A stretch of DNA of 64,000 nt, from assembly GCA_007026445.1 (NCBI GenBank), contig VDMD01000003.1, positions 1,364,001-1,428,000 on the forward strand, read 5' to 3'. The position numbers and the translations under genes are program-made. The notes beneath the pieces are model-generated. The model saw nothing but the letters and a program-made list of their open reading frames with translations. It did no database searches and had not been told where the DNA came from. This document shows positions 1-12,702 of this stretch, in pieces; position 1 is the first letter of the stretch; each line of letters opens with the position of its first letter. Source of the DNA: Schizophyllum amplum (lineage: Eukaryota > Basidiomycota > Agaricomycetes > Agaricales > Schizophyllaceae).

Positions 1-308
1 GATTGGAATATTTGGGTGGCCGTCCTGGAAGCAGCAAGCACGAGCGAGATCGAGATACGCCAGGCATACGGCCTGCTACTGGACCTAGTCGACGAGACGG
101 TGCGTGGACACCCCCTGTTTCTTGACCATTTCTCAAGCTTTCATCTCGGCAGTACCCCAACGCTCCCGATACGATGCTCCTGGTGGACCGGCTGCTCCAT
201 GGCCCATTTCCGATTACAAGAATCGTAGCAGTAGAGGAAAAGCTCAGAAGAGCGATATCGAATAGCTCCTGGGGTAGAGACGGGGCGAAGTCAGTCACGC
301 GCTCGTGA
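1..308 (+). CDS. 3' end of an unknown protein gene, cut by the left window edge
   Basis: Two exons can be read. The first is open from the edge to 99, then a 53-nt intron runs from a GTGCGT donor at 100 to CAG at 152. The second exon starts at 153 and ends at the TGA at 306-308. Splicing keeps the frame and gives about 33 + 51 residues. The peptide is rich in Glu, Leu and Ile, with a leucine-rich stretch (LLLDLVDE) followed by LLVDRLLHGP, consistent with an amphipathic helix. I recognise no domain, and the start lies outside the window. The codons look coding rather than random because the frame resumes exactly at the splice sites. It ends 100 bases before the MITE-like element. Confidence 0.45.
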
Positions 309-409
309 CACGTAACGCGTCGTGCTTATGTCACTGTGAGCCGCTTTCTCCTAAACCACCATCTGACCACCACGCAGAAGAAGAATGGAAGTTTTCACCG
401 GAGAGATTA

Positions 410-709
410 CAGCGGTTTGCAAAATAGTAGACCATCTCAACGCAAAGACCACATCATTCCCACGCTCTGCCGCCGGACGCGCCGACAGGTCCCGCCCATT
501 CGTCTACCACAACGTGTCATTTACGTGCTATGTAGGCCTTCATATCCTCTCCAAGGACCTCCATATAACATGATATTGGGGATCTTACGGCTGCAAAAAC
601 GGCCATTTGAGGCGACGTTGCATGTCGGCGCGTTCGGCGGCGGGGCGTGGGAATGATGACCATAGTGACTGCTTTGCGCGGAGATGGTCTACTATTATGC
701 AAACCGCTG
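410..709. mobile_element. 300-bp MITE-like element with long terminal inverted repeats
   Basis: The sequence from 410 (CAGCGGTTTGC) to about 497 is repeated in inverted orientation from about 622 to 709, which ends GCAAACCGCTG. The arms are roughly 85-90 bp and imperfect, sharing the stretches around TAGTAGACCATCTC and ATCATTCCCACGC. Both ends are flanked by TA (408-409 and 710-711), as expected for the TA target duplication of Tc1/mariner-type elements. The central 125 bp carries no convincing coding sequence, so it would depend on a transposase supplied elsewhere. I saw no second copy in this window. Family assignment is an inference from the TA flanks only. Confidence 0.7.
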
Positions 710-770
710 TAAGCCAGCGGTGCGTGACTTCCGCATCATCACCGTAAGAGCAAAGGCGAGCTGACCGATC

Positions 771-1555
771 ATGTTGCAGTCGCTTTTCCCGGATCTACTG
801 ATCACCTCCGACATACATACCGCAAATCACCGGCTCTTGGGGTTTTGCTGGAACCTCAACATCTATTGGAAGCTGTTAGCTGCGCATATTCAGAACACGC
901 TGCTCCAGCCATTCGAGGGTGTGCTGGACAGCTTCGATTCCTACTTTCTTTGCATGGCCGACATCTGGTCAGCCTTTGTCGAGGTTTGCGACGCCTACCG
1001 CGGAGCCATTCCGCCGCTGATCGACCTGGATACTCTCGAGACCCATCTTGAATGCATCCAGGAGCGGTACCAGGCTGTCCTCCAACGCATAGACAAACTC
1101 ACGATCGCCGGAGAGCGGGCGCGTGAATGGACACGGACGCTTCACGACAGCATCGCGCGTTTTCTAGATAATCCGCCCATTCTCAATCGCATCGCGCGGT
1201 GTCTCGATGAGGACTGCTACCGGCGGGATATGCAGGTGATTGAATTGCGGTTTGACATCGGAGACGTCCAACCTCGTATCCTCAACTGCGACTCGGAGCT
1301 CATCGTGCAGATGAAGAGCGCCATCTCCGATGCGATGACCCGCCTGCCGGTGGCTCTCGTAGAGATGCGTGCGCTTGCGGCAGTGGCTCGGGCCAGCATC
1401 GATGAAGACATCCAGTCCACGCAAATGATAGTCATGTGCTGGCGCGAGATGGACGAAGACAGAGCCGACGTGGTCAAGAGATTTCAAAAGTGTAGGTTTG
1501 TCTCACTCATACACGGTTATCGAGCTGTACTAATCCTTTTCTCAGGACTACATGA
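771..1555 (+). CDS. Unknown alpha-helical protein
   Basis: A long open exon of about 240 codons starts at the ATG at 771 and has clearly protein-like composition, with Leu/Ile/Glu/Arg-rich helical segments and a short Asp/Cys-rich patch near residue 145. No known domain is recognised. An intron with a TCTCAG acceptor at 1545 seems to follow, and splicing would end the protein within a few codons (TGA ending at 1555). If unspliced, the frame runs on to 1925 with poor composition. The bases just before the start (ATGTTGCAG) also look like a 3' splice site, so 771 could be an internal exon border rather than the true start. Both ends are therefore uncertain. Confidence 0.4.
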
Positions 1556-4118
1556 AGGTTGCGATGCCATGTCTTTGTTGTGTCATCATTGTCGTAGTCA
1601 AGTTCAATCATCGTTTGCTGCTGTTCGTGCTGTCAAGGACTGCGGGGTTCACTTAATATTGCATGTGCCGCTAAACAGAGAGCTGAATGGCTGTAGTATG
1701 CTGTGTCCGTCAGGGCAAGCTGTATCTGAGCGTATCTGCGTCGACAGCCAGAAGAGCAGGTGCGCGTGCGCTGGGAGAAACGTCGGGTGCTGGCGGGACG
1801 TTGGGTGCGAGATGGGGGCTGTTCTTACATTATTTATGCCCCCAACCAATGTCGGGCGGTGTGTACCTCCCCCGTCGATGTCATGCAATGAAGTTACATC
1901 AGCAAGAGACAGCTGCGCGGTCTGATGAGTGCTTGACGAGGGGAGTGCGAAGATAGGGCGAGCGAGAGGGGGGGAGAGGGTCAAGAGGGAGGAAGGAGTG
2001 AGATGTAGTGAGCGAGAACGCGGGACGTGCCAGTGAGGGGCAGGAGAGGGGCAGGATAGGCAAACGTTGAGCGAATATGTGAGATATGGCTGGTCAATGA
2101 CACAAGGACTCTAGATCGTTGCGTCCGTTGGGTTGCCGCACGTCCATCTCCTCGTCACACAGCTCAAATAATAGGTATGTATCGTGGGTGATCGCTCTCG
2201 CTCGTGAAGATACTGCACCCGCCGATGGTACCCGTACCGCACGTAACTGTAGCAGTGCAGCAGTAGCGCAGGCGGCGAATTTTGACGCGCCATTGGCAAG
2301 CCCACGGCTTGGGGCGCTGCGTCCAGCCTGAGCAGGCTCCAGCACTCCGTTGGCGGTGTCGGCAAGGCGCCGGGCAGGAAGTCTGACGCCGGCACGCGCG
2401 AAGACAGGCGAAGTACATCGTGCCAGTGGCCGACGTACACGAGGCGGGCGCGCCCCGCCGCCTCACCGCGCCCGCAATAAACAAGCTCGCCACGGCGCGT
2501 CGGACGCGTGCTCGGGAGGAGAGTTCGAGTTGCCATTTGGAGGTAACGGCCATGGGAGCCATCAACATGAACATTGATCACGTGCTACTTTGAGAGTGAT
2601 CGTGCTCGACGTTGGCTGGCTCAGTTGCGTCGAGCTCGGAGGGATGGGCTATGCTATAGATGGTAATGGGGATGTGAGGACGTATTGTGGCGAAGATGGT
2701 AGAAAAAATTGCTCACTGGATGCGGCGACTGCTAGTTATGAACTTGCCAGTGGCCCAGAATCGAGCGCGAAAGGCGTGGTCTCGCCGCCCGGCACCACGG
2801 CCGTGCTCGAAGGATCTCGTGAAAGCATCTCCAACGTCGCAGAAGGATGAGAATCGCCGCGCTGCCCAAAACACTTGCGAACATGGATCACCCTGAAGGG
2901 GCGCAGGGAAATTTTCGTATCACATCTAGCCCGAGAGCTCCATGCACCGCCGCTGAAAATTGAGGTTTGAGGAGCAAGATATCAATGGAGAACAAAAGGA
3001 GAAGATCGTCAAAGGACCAGACGAAGGCTCTCCATGACCCTAAAGTGCCGGTAGTCGCGGAGGGGTAACACGGACAACGTGCGTGAGGATGGCGTCGACT
3101 CGGACGCTCTGGTCCGTCTCTAGGCCGAACGCTGAGGACGAGTAGATTGAGGCAGGACACGTTTTCCTCGTGCCAGCAGGACGTGCTCCCTTTACCGCAG
3201 GCAGCCGGCAGACTGGACTAGGTCGGCTCCATCCCGAGACGAATCTTTGGGGCGGAAGTAGAGCGGAAGCAACGAAACCAGACCTTCATTGTCATGAGGT
3301 TGTGATGGCCAAAGGAGGTGAAAAGAGGTGGGGGCATGGCTGGCGCATGTCCATGATGCAGGAGCAGGATGTGGCTTGAAGCGCGGGATAAGAGGTTTGT
3401 AGAATTTCAGAACTTGCGATTCGGATTCAGGAGAGCTGGGCGCTGAGGGTTACGAGCCTGATACGAGGGAGATGAAGTCACGCGACTTGAGGCCAGGAAA
3501 GCAAGACTGCAAGGGGCTGGACGCGGTTTGTTCTGCAGAGGGCTGACTGAGATACTATAGAAGTCGAAGCGTCGTCGTGGGCGCGTGCGCTGCACCCCTC
3601 GACGCTCGTGCAACCACCACAAGCGTGAGATGAAGTTGCAAAAGGAGCAAGTCGACATCAGCAATGCGCCCGCTGATCGGACCGAACCTGTCAAGGGACT
3701 CGGGAAGTGTCGGTAAGAGCCGCAACTTGTTCCCCACCTGCTGCTCACTGAGGTCATGAGAACGGTTGGCATGTCTTCCGTGGACGGTTCAGCGTGCGCG
3801 ATATGAGCGATTTGGCAACGTCGTACACACCCAGACTCCAGATAAAAACCGCAAATTTTCAGGGATTTTTGGACTGTGAGTAAGCCCGCAGACCCGCATG
3901 GTCGCTGCGCGCCACTCGGATGATGACTTGATAGCGTTGATCAACACAGAAAATCAGGGGCGCAGGGCGCAGTCCGAAGCGCGTGCCGGGGTTATCCTTT
4001 TTCGGCCAGGTATGTTAGGCGCGTCTTAGCATGCGGTCGATTAATAAATTCGCAATTACTCTCCTAACGCCTCGGACATCTTGATGTTCATCCCTCTTCC
4101 TCCTTCCCTCCTCCCGCC
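1556..4118. other. Gene-poor intergenic stretch
   Basis: I see no convincing gene in these 2.5 kb. Several open frames of 60-150 codons exist on both strands, but none has spliced continuation, good start context or a recognisable motif. The last 300 bases are the likely promoter of the downstream transcription factor and end in a CT-rich leader just before its ATG. Confidence 0.5.
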
Positions 4119-7100
4119 ATGGCCGCCTCTTACACACCAATAGACTCATCATCATTCCCGGACTCGTACTATCCCACGAAGACCCTAGTCAAGAGGGAGG
4201 AGGACGGCGACTTGTCGAGCCACCTCCGAGCCCCCTCCGCCGTCCAAGATCTCTCCTCGCCCAATGCACAGCAGCCCGGCGCCGCTCACCCATACGTCTT
4301 CCCCCTCCAGCGATCCGCCCATTCCTCCGGTCATTCATCGCCGGCAGTACCGATTATACCCCCTACTCTCATGCGCCTCAACACCGACACGCACTCCCAG
4401 GAGAACTCGCCCGCCTCGCCTTTCATGTCTACCCCGTGGAACAATGCGATCCCTTCCCCCTCCACTGCTGACGGCGCACCAAGCAATGCCGCCAATCAGC
4501 CCACCAACTCGCACAGCCCCGGCGAGGAGTACGACGATGCCATGCCGCTCGTGACCCTGCGACCCGACAGCGCGCTAGAGGCTTCGGGAGCCTCTGGATC
4601 CAACGAAAAGATGGTCAGGAGAAGAAGTAGTAAAGGTGCGTCGTCCGCCCTTCTCATCGTCATCTTCAACTTATATGTGCTCAATAGCCTGCGATCAGTG
4701 TCGCAAGTCGAAGTGCAAGTGCGAGAGGGGGGCGCAGGGTGACGACTGCAAGAATTGCCTGATGCTAGGAGTCGGTCAGTTGCCCAGCAGCATATCCAGA
4801 CCATTAATCATGATACCCTCTCAGCATGCACCTTCCTGGGACCGTCTCGGAAGCGTGGTCCGCCCAAAGGTTACATCGATGCTATCGAAGCCCGCTTGCA
4901 CCAAACCGAGGCCCTCATTGGCATCATGTTATACTCTGCTGAGGTTCGCATGGACAGGGAACACGGCGTTGTCGATCGTGAGACCTCGGAGAACAAAGAT
5001 GAACGTGCGGCTAGCATCTTGAGGGACATGGCGCAGGTATTTCAACTTCACTTCACATGCACCTTCCGAATTAACACCAAGGTAGGATCCCCTTGCCCGC
5101 GAAATACTCTATAGAGTTGATAACTCGACCTATGGTGTTCAAGGCCGCAACCGACAGACAGCTGGTCCCAAGTTTCGCCCCCCGGAAGATGAAGGATCCA
5201 ACGACACGTTATCCGCATTATCCTCGATGCAGTAGGTGCCCTTGGTCTTGGCCCGCCCCACGCATCTCATCCGCCTACAGCCCGTCGAACGAATGGCAAG
5301 ATCGTGTTACCTTGATGATGCGCAACACCCGCCGAGACACCTGTGGCTCATCCTCACGGCAAGCACCATCACATATCCCGCCTTCCGATCTGGACGCCTA
5401 CGGACGTCGATCAGGCAGCACCAGCGACAGCGAGGACGACGCTCCTAATCGGGATAGCCGGCGGCAAAGGCGCCGCCTGGCACAGCACGAGGATGGGATG
5501 CGTACCGCGACTGCCGTCGGCGACGCCTACGGGCGGCCTAATTTGCATCAAAATCAACACAGCTTCTCGCAGCCGGTGCAGACACGCGTAGAATCTTACG
5601 CGTCGTCGTCGAACATGAACTCGCCCACTAGTCCTGCCTTCCAACCATCGTTCGTTCGCCGTCCCTCGCAAAGTCGATACCCCGTCGTTCCGTCGCAGTC
5701 TGCATATGCTGCGAGTGATGCCGACGAGGATGACGATACTCCGGAGGCCGTTACGTCTGGCCTTGGGGAGCTCAGTTTGAACGAGGACGAGCAGGTTCGG
5801 TACCACGGCAAGGCGAGTGGGCTACACCTTCTGAGCAACCAGGAGCGGCACGACCGGCGGAACGAGGGTGGTATCTGGCGATTCCCCAGGGCTCGTGTAT
5901 GGCCGCCTGTGTCGGCCCATGCGGCTCGTATGACATTGGAGGCTGCGGACGAAGAGTACAGGGGCCGCTTGCCGGACGTGCGCGCTCAGGAGGACTTGCT
6001 TGACTTGTATTTCTCTTACGTTCATACCGCCTTCCCCATCGTCCACAAGCAATCCTTTTTGGACACCTTCAAGAGCATGTACGTGTCTTCTTGTGCTGTC
6101 TTGTCGTTTGCTCACCTTATCTAGGACGAACGCGGCCAACCATGGATCACCGGGATCTCCTGCGTCGGACCACTCGCAGTCTCGCTCGCCTTTCAATCGA
6201 GGCCCGCCTCGAGTACCGCTGCTACTATTGTTCGCCATCTTCTCCATCGCCGCGCGGTACGCAGATAACGCGCCGCCCTCCTCATCGAGCCGCGGCTTGC
6301 CGCCGTCGACGCAGGAGATGTGGGACGCTGGCGACGAGTATCTGAGATCAGCAAAGCTCATCCTCAGCGGGATGTACTGCGCGTCGCGGCCATCGACCGT
6401 GCAGGCGCTGCTGCTCATGGGCTATCGCGAGATTGGCATTGGCGCGATGGCGGAGGCGTGGACCTACGTCGGCATGGCAGTGCGGATGGCGCAGGATCTG
6501 GGTATGCACCGAAGCGCGGATGGATGGTCGCGGACGCGGCTGGGCGGCAAGCTTTTCAGTGAGGAGGAGCTGTCGGAGAGGAAGCGCATATGGTATGGAT
6601 GTGTGATAATGGACAAGTATGTGTCGGCGTACATTGGTGAGCTCCTTGACTTGTTGTAACGGGCTGAGCTAACGCGTTGGTACAGGACGCCCTCTTGGCA
6701 TATCCGAACGCGATTTTGATACCCCGCTTCCGAGCGCCAACGATGTACATTGCCTTTGCTCAAGCGTTTGCACGGTGGACTAATGCGCAACTTCTAAAGC
6801 CCGAGGAGTACGAAGACTGCAAGCCTTACTCGTCGTTATGCAGTCACGAGCGCATGCGTCTGCAGGCCGTGCCAGGGCGGTCAATATCCTGCTTCAACGC
6901 TTCTGCCACGCTCTGTCAGCATCCTTTCTTCTGTCACTCAAGTATAGCCACTGACAGACGGTCCAGCAAACATACTCAGCATGATCGTGCAAGCCGTGTA
7001 TTCCGTTCGGTCCGGCCCGGCACCTGACGAGGAGGTGCAGTACCTCGAGGGTCTGCTGGATCGCTGGTATATCGCGCTTCCCGAGCATTTGCGACGAGAC

Positions 7101-8325
7101 CCGGGTTTTGCGAATCAGACGGCGCCCCTACCGCATGTGCTGGCACTGCATATGCAGTACTGGTGCTCTGTTCTTCTCCTGCACCGGCCTTCGTAAGTGA
7201 TGCAACATTCTCGTTCTACAGTTTGCTGAAGAGTGTACAGGATCAAGCACATAAAGACCAAAGGGTACGCTCTATCTCTTCCCTTCGTATACCCGTGCTT
7301 ATCATTCGAGAAGGGCCAGCACGCTCGAGGCAGCTGCCATGGCGAAGTCCGAGAAGAACTACGACTTGTGCGCTTCGGCTGCTAATCAGATCACATCGCT
7401 TCGTGAGTATCATCTCGCGTTACGTTGAAGCACACTAGCTAATTGTCTTTACACAGTGACGATGTATCTCGATTACTATCCCATCAATCGCTGTCCGACG
7501 TTCCTGTGCTATTACATCTTTACGGCTAGCATCATGCACGTCACTACGCGTACGTCCTTCTGGTCTTCCATGAGGACCGCTTTTCATGCTTCCTTGTCAG
7601 TATCCTGGCGTTCGGAGGACCCGCAGGCACGCGTTGGGCTGTCGAAATGCATGAGCGCCTTACAGATGATGGAAGTGACTTGGCCAGCCGCTGGCCGCGC
7701 CCTCGAGCTACTCAGCGGCGCGAAGATGCAAGCTCCCGATACCGAGCGTCTTATACCCCTGACTGAGCGGCATAAACGCCAATCGGACCAGTCTGTCGAC
7801 GACCTCTATCGTGCGCATGGCCAGAGCGAAGATTACCGCGAAATTCTCCTTCGCTCCAACAATGGCACGCTTCCTTTCATCAGCGACGAGGCCGAATCAT
7901 ACCCGCACCCGGAAACATCTCAATCGCTACCTGCCATCTCAAGTCTACCCACCATGGCGTTTGACCACAGGTGGGCGACGCAGGATCCGATACCCTACCC
8001 GAACAACTTGCCGTCTTCGAGTGGCATGTCCTCGTCGCTGCCGCAGATGTACGGGGTCAGCGCTGCTGGAAACCACCGTGCACCGAGCGGCGGCGATCAG
8101 ACGCCAGGGCAGCGATACACGCACCAATACTTTCAAGAGCTGTCCGACTATCAGCTGAGCCAGTACGACAACTTCCCGGACCAATTTATGATGCCGCCAC
8201 CACAACCAGGCCCAGCGCAACCGTTTTCCTCTCCGATGTACGGCTCGGAGTACAATAACATTTATAGTATGTTTCTTCTCCGTCGTCATTGCCGTCTACC
8301 CTGACCTCTGCCCTCAGATCATTAA
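4119..8325 (+). CDS. Zn(II)2Cys6 fungal-specific transcription factor
   Basis: Nuclear DNA-binding regulator. Exons read as 4119-4635, 4688-4774, 4825-5036, 5086-5231, 5281-6078, from 6125 onward, and several short 3' exons ending at TAA 8323-8325. The protein is about 900 residues. The zinc cluster lies near residues 173-205 and fits the family spacing: Cys-x2-Cys-x6-Cys-x8-Cys-x2-Cys-x6-Cys. It is split across exons 2 and 3 and is followed by a basic linker (GPSRKRGPPKGYID) and a short coiled coil. A long Ser/Pro/Asp-rich linker follows. The fungal transcription-factor regulatory domain begins around LYFSYVHTAFPIVHK and includes AEAWTYVGMAVRMAQDLGMH. The C-terminus is Pro/Gln/Ser-rich, like an activation region. 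The target genes cannot be told from sequence. The short exons between 6660 and 7560 are the least certain part. Confidence 0.9.
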
Positions 8326-8717
8326 AGTAATCGTCCGCATTGACTTGCGGTCGCTCCCCTACATTGTTTATCATCCCCTTCGCCACTTTTTTCTTCGTCC
8401 TCCCTCTACCCGTTATCCTCGTCCTTCTGTTGTATTAATTGATATCGAGCGGTTTCGAACACACTACTATTCCTCCGTTGTAGCACTATCTGCGAGTCTC
8501 CCGCTATTGCATCTGCTTTCGTCCAGGCTATCCAATGTATCTACCCAAGTAATTCGGTTCGCCTTCGCCTTCACATTATACAATCAGGAATGAGTATCTC
8601 AACTAAATCAAGCACGGGGTAGGTTTTCCAAGCCTAATTCTGAGGTGCAGTGGTACTTAAGCTGCCGGCCAACTGCCGGCACATCGCAAGCACTTGGTTG
8701 AAGAAGCTCTTGCTGAG
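8326..8717. other. Transcription-factor 3' region
   Basis: Pyrimidine-rich sequence with no gene seen; probably the 3' UTR and terminator region of the upstream transcription factor. It ends at the sharp left border of the 329-bp direct repeat. Confidence 0.4.
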
Positions 8718-9046
8718 AGGGATTGCATGCAGGACAACAATGGTCGTAAGTTGCGTGACACCAGAGAAACTTATCCGGGCTGATATCTCATTTCAGGTCG
8801 CTGTATGGACGATCGTCGATGACTACATAGTCGGCTGAGAATCGGAGCCGAAGTTCAGTTTGCCACAGCTTAATGCGTGATCGTGGGAAGTAAACAAGCG
8901 GGCCGAGAGTCCGGACCAAACAAGCTTGCAGCGTGCCACCGCTTTGACCTTGGTTGAACGCGCCACTCACCACCATCATCTCTGCCACAGCTCTCTCCTC
9001 ATCGGCTGGTCTCTATCTGTCGTGGGACTCGACTCTCCTCCATTCC
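8718..9046. repeat. Direct repeat copy 1 upstream of FunK1 gene A
   Basis: This 329-bp block matches 12703-13031 with a single difference seen (8831 T versus 12816 G). Similarity falls sharply on the left and weakens on the right, where the two promoters continue at lower identity into the kinase genes. It contains a good intron-like segment (GTAAGT ... CTCATTTCAG, 8747-8796), so it may include the last exon of an older transcript. The two copies are 3985 bp apart. Confidence 0.9.
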
Positions 9047-9211
9047 GGATAACGTCTCCTTGTACTACTCCCACCTGATTTGGGCGACGGTGTGTCATTT
9101 TCGTCTGATTGTAGTTGGTCAAAAAGCTCAATTTGTCCGCGAACAATGGCAGACCTGGAACTCCTCGCGCTCATCTGGTCAAAGTGCGGTCACAAGCCGT
9201 CCATTGTGTGC

Positions 9212-9218
9212 TATATAA
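9212..9218 (+). promoter_or_regulatory. TATA box of FunK1 gene A
   Basis: TATATAA lies 47 bases before the chosen ATG at 9265. The open frame continues upstream of it, so the TATA element decides against an earlier start. Gene B has a CTATAAG element at the same distance from its ATG. Confidence 0.6.
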
Positions 9219-9264
9219 GAACGCATATTTCCCGTATGTCGCGCTCTCTTTTCCCGTTGTCGCC

Positions 9265-12163
9265 ATGTCTCACCATCCAGTTAGCGAATCGTCTCCCTAC
9301 AAGCCGACCGCCGCCTGTCAGGATCCTATCTATCTGCGCGGAGACATGACGACGAGTCGTAATCTGTTTGTGGACGATATTGGCTCCGTACCCCAGATTC
9401 CCGTCTCCGACTTCCTCGCTCACTTCATGCCACCGGTGAAGCTTGACAAAGACGAGCTGGACGCTGTCTTTGACAAGCTGTGCGAGGAATGGCGTCCTAC
9501 AGATGGTGTGTCACTTGACACTATTGTCGAGAAGGAGATACTCTCGGATAAGTGGCAAACCGCGTTTGCCCCATACGACAAGAAACTAGGCGTCTGGAGT
9601 GATTACGCCAAAGAGCCTAAAGACCGCCCTGGAAAAGAGAAGATTGTATATGCGGATCTCGACGATATATGCGAGCAGATCGTTGCCTGCTGCAAAGAGG
9701 TCAAGGCCGATCTGAAGCAGGCGACGCGCCTCATCAGCAACGACGAGAGGCTGCTCAGAGGACCGAAGTCAAACTCGGCCCCGCTAGACGCTGTCCATCT
9801 TTTTTTGGACGAGCGGGGTAACGTCGCCATGGATGTCCACGACTGCGTCTGCAATAGTGAATTCAGGAAGGCAACTACTTCAAAGGACACACTAGATGTG
9901 AGTGACATCTACCTTCAACACAGGAGGTATATTGACCTTCGCCGCAGAACAATAGGAAGACTATCTGGGGAATGCATCACGTCATGCGAACCGATGCCAG
10001 GCGTCGTTTCACGACCGGCATGTCCTTCTCGAATACCGGAGTGCGCCTATGGCACTACAATCGCGAAGTGATTGTCGTCAGCGCACCTTTCGACTTCAAC
10101 AAGGTATGTCGTGATGATTTGCGTCTGTGCAATAGCGCTGACGAAATAAAAGAATTGCGCGGTCCTCATCGAAGTTTATGTTCGCCTCGCCTTCGCTACG
10201 ATGACGGAACTTGGCTACGACCCGACCATGGAGATCCTACCCCTTCCCGCTGGGCATGCTGACAAGCAGACCGATGACAACGGTGGTCGTCAGTTCCGCA
10301 TCCGCGTTGGAGACACAGACTACATCACTGTCGAGACCCTGGCCGACCACGGTCCTGAAGAAGGCTTTGGGCGCTGCACGCGTGTATTCGCAGCATACAA
10401 GGAACACGGCAAGCACGATGAGCTATTTGCCATCAAGGATTGCTGGGTAGACGCGACGCGAAAGACAGAATACGAAATCCTGAAGTTGATCAAGGCCGCG
10501 ATTGTTGCCTACGACTGGGACAACAATTGCGGCCCACCTATCGCCAACGCCAAAGACCTAGTCGACTACGACGGACCTCCAATCGACCCTCGCTACAAGA
10601 CGCTGACTCTCGAGGAGCGCATCGAGTTCTTCGTTTCCATCGTTGACGGACTGAAGGTGTCCATTGATGATCTCGGCGGCGTTGAAGATGACACTCAAGA
10701 AGTCATCGCCCGTGGATACAAGTTTTCCGACAAACGCGAAATGTATGCGGTGGGCGTAAACGCTATACCTCTTTCGAGCAAGCAATCTACGCGAGCTTCA
10801 ATTTGGCACGGTACGGTTGGGGTCGAGGCGATTCTTGCGCAGCCGCAGGAGAAACTCGGCCGATTCTTTCGACCCATCGTTCCACGCGCGCACCATCGTC
10901 TCGTCATGGAAATGGGGACCCCGCTTTCTGAAATCCAGGACGCGGCCACAGCTTTTGGTTTAGTGTCTGACGCGTCTTACGGTACGCTCTCTACTGTCTT
11001 TCCCAATTCGTCGCACTCACAACGTTTTTCACAGCTGTGTTCATGCTCCATTGCATTGACTGGCTTCACCGCGACATCAGTGCCGATAACATCCTGCAAA
11101 CGGCGAGTGGGAGGGGCGTACTGGCGGATCTGGAGTACGCAAAGCTAGCGAGCGATCCCCTTACGCGCAGCTTCCGAACTGTGGGTATTGAATTTACCCC
11201 TTTCATATCTCAGCTCATATATCGCTGTAGGGCACACCCGACTTCATCGCTGTGGAAGTTGCGATGTGCAGTTACTTATCTGCCGAAGATGACGAGAGTA
11301 ATCCCTTCGATCACGAAGCCGAACCCGAGACCGACGACACCGCCCTTTCCTGGCGCTTTAGGGATATTCATGACCTGGAATCCCTCTGGTGGCTCTGCCT
11401 ATGGCTACTCTTCCGCTCCAGCACCAACCTCGACACGCCGACCTCGTACAGCCTCACCAAGCAGACGGCTGAATGCATAAAGATATTCCCCGGAATACTG
11501 AAGCTGACAAAAGAGAGGCGGGAACTCTTGATGCGGTCCAATGTCTTGAACAAGGCGCTTCTTCTTCTGCCACCCGCATGGAAGGATGCGATGCGCCGCA
11601 GTCTATCCGTTGTTCGGCACCTGTTGTGTGAGGGGTATGGCGCTGAAAAGACGGGAAAGGCGCTTCACCCTGGATTCTGGTGGATGGTTCACGACATGGC
11701 CCTGGCCGGGAAATCCATCCAGGGAAAGCTGGTTCGAATTTCGCAGCAGCAAGTTGACCAGATGAAGGAGCAAGACGCCAAGCGGGTCACGGCAGAGGCA
11801 GCGGCGGGCTTCAACGCGGAAGTGGCAGCAGCGCAAGCGGAGAGCCGATCCGCGATATCGACCGACACTCAGCAGGGAGACGTCAAGATGGCCGAGGCTC
11901 ATGCAACGGCTTCGGCACAAACAACGACGTCTAGTGGTGTTCCTGCCACGCCATCCCGCAAGCGCAAGGCTTCAGCGGAGGAGTCATTGGGCGAGCGTCA
12001 GGGCTCTCCGCCAGCCTGTGACGGCGAACCACGAGAAGAGGCGATGGAACGTCAGGTCAAGCGACAGAGACAGGCTGAGCCGCCCCGTCTTCCGGCTCGG
12101 ACGACGCCGCGCACGAAGGACCCGCGCAGGCGTAAGCTTACGAAACCGAAGTCGAAGGAGTGA
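9265..12163 (+). CDS. FunK1-type fungal protein kinase, copy A
   Basis: Predicted 898-residue protein from exons 9265-9897, 9948-10103, 10153-10981, 11035-11180 and 11231-12163; phases are consistent throughout. The architecture is that of the fungal FunK1 kinase family, which is expanded in mushrooms. A family-specific N-terminal region contains the conserved GMHHVMRTD segment near residue 215. The kinase domain has the catalytic loop HRDISADN with the Asp and Asn retained, DLEYAK in place of DFG, and GTPDFIAVEV in the activation segment. The C-terminus is a basic Lys/Arg-rich tail that looks like a nuclear signal. Exons 1, 2 and 4 have exactly the same lengths as in copy B, so the two arose by duplication. 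Substrate unknown. Confidence 0.88.
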
Positions 12164-12267
12164 ATGGCTTTTTACTTGGCTTTCCTCCAATATACCCATG
12201 CACGATGCGCTTGCGGAAGAGTTACATACATAGAGAACCCGGATGTATTTTATGTACTTATATTGTA

Positions 12268-12400
12268 AATGCGTACAAGCCCGAGAACGTGAGCAGGAAA
12301 CTGGACCAGGGCTTTTGGTGGCGGGTGCAGCGGGTTTGTCTCGCGGGGCAAGCTATCGAAGGTTGTCTTTGTCGATTCTCGCAGCTCGAGCAGCGCACTG
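12268..12400 (+). pseudogene. Relic of a FunK1 kinase C-terminus
   Basis: The stretch around 12268-12400 encodes YKPENVSRKLDQGFWWRVQR-like sequence that closely matches copy B exon 5 at about 15634-15766, including the FWWRVQR and AGQAIEG segments. Nothing of the rest of a kinase precedes it, and similarity fades after about 12400. It resembles copy B more than the adjacent copy A, so it is the remaining tail of a further kinase gene lost by deletion or unequal recombination. Confidence 0.75.
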
Positions 12401-12702
12401 GAAGAAGGCGTGTGCTGCGAATGCGACGTCGATTGCGAGACAGCGAGGAACAGGGATCCAGGGAAGAGCCTGCGAGTAGCGACCTCATGAGTTGCTCCCG
12501 ACTACTTAGTTGTGACTCTCCGGGTCGAAAGGCTTTATATTGCTCTTTACGCGTCATCGTAACGCGTTAGGAGCCTACATATCGCGCTCAATAGCGCGAG
12601 TCGCGTCCGCGGCACGGCTCATCGCCAACGCGACCACTCAGCGGTCCTCGACGCCCGACCGGTGTGATCCCAGCAGGCTCCGAGTCCCTGCAGAGTCCGA
12701 TC

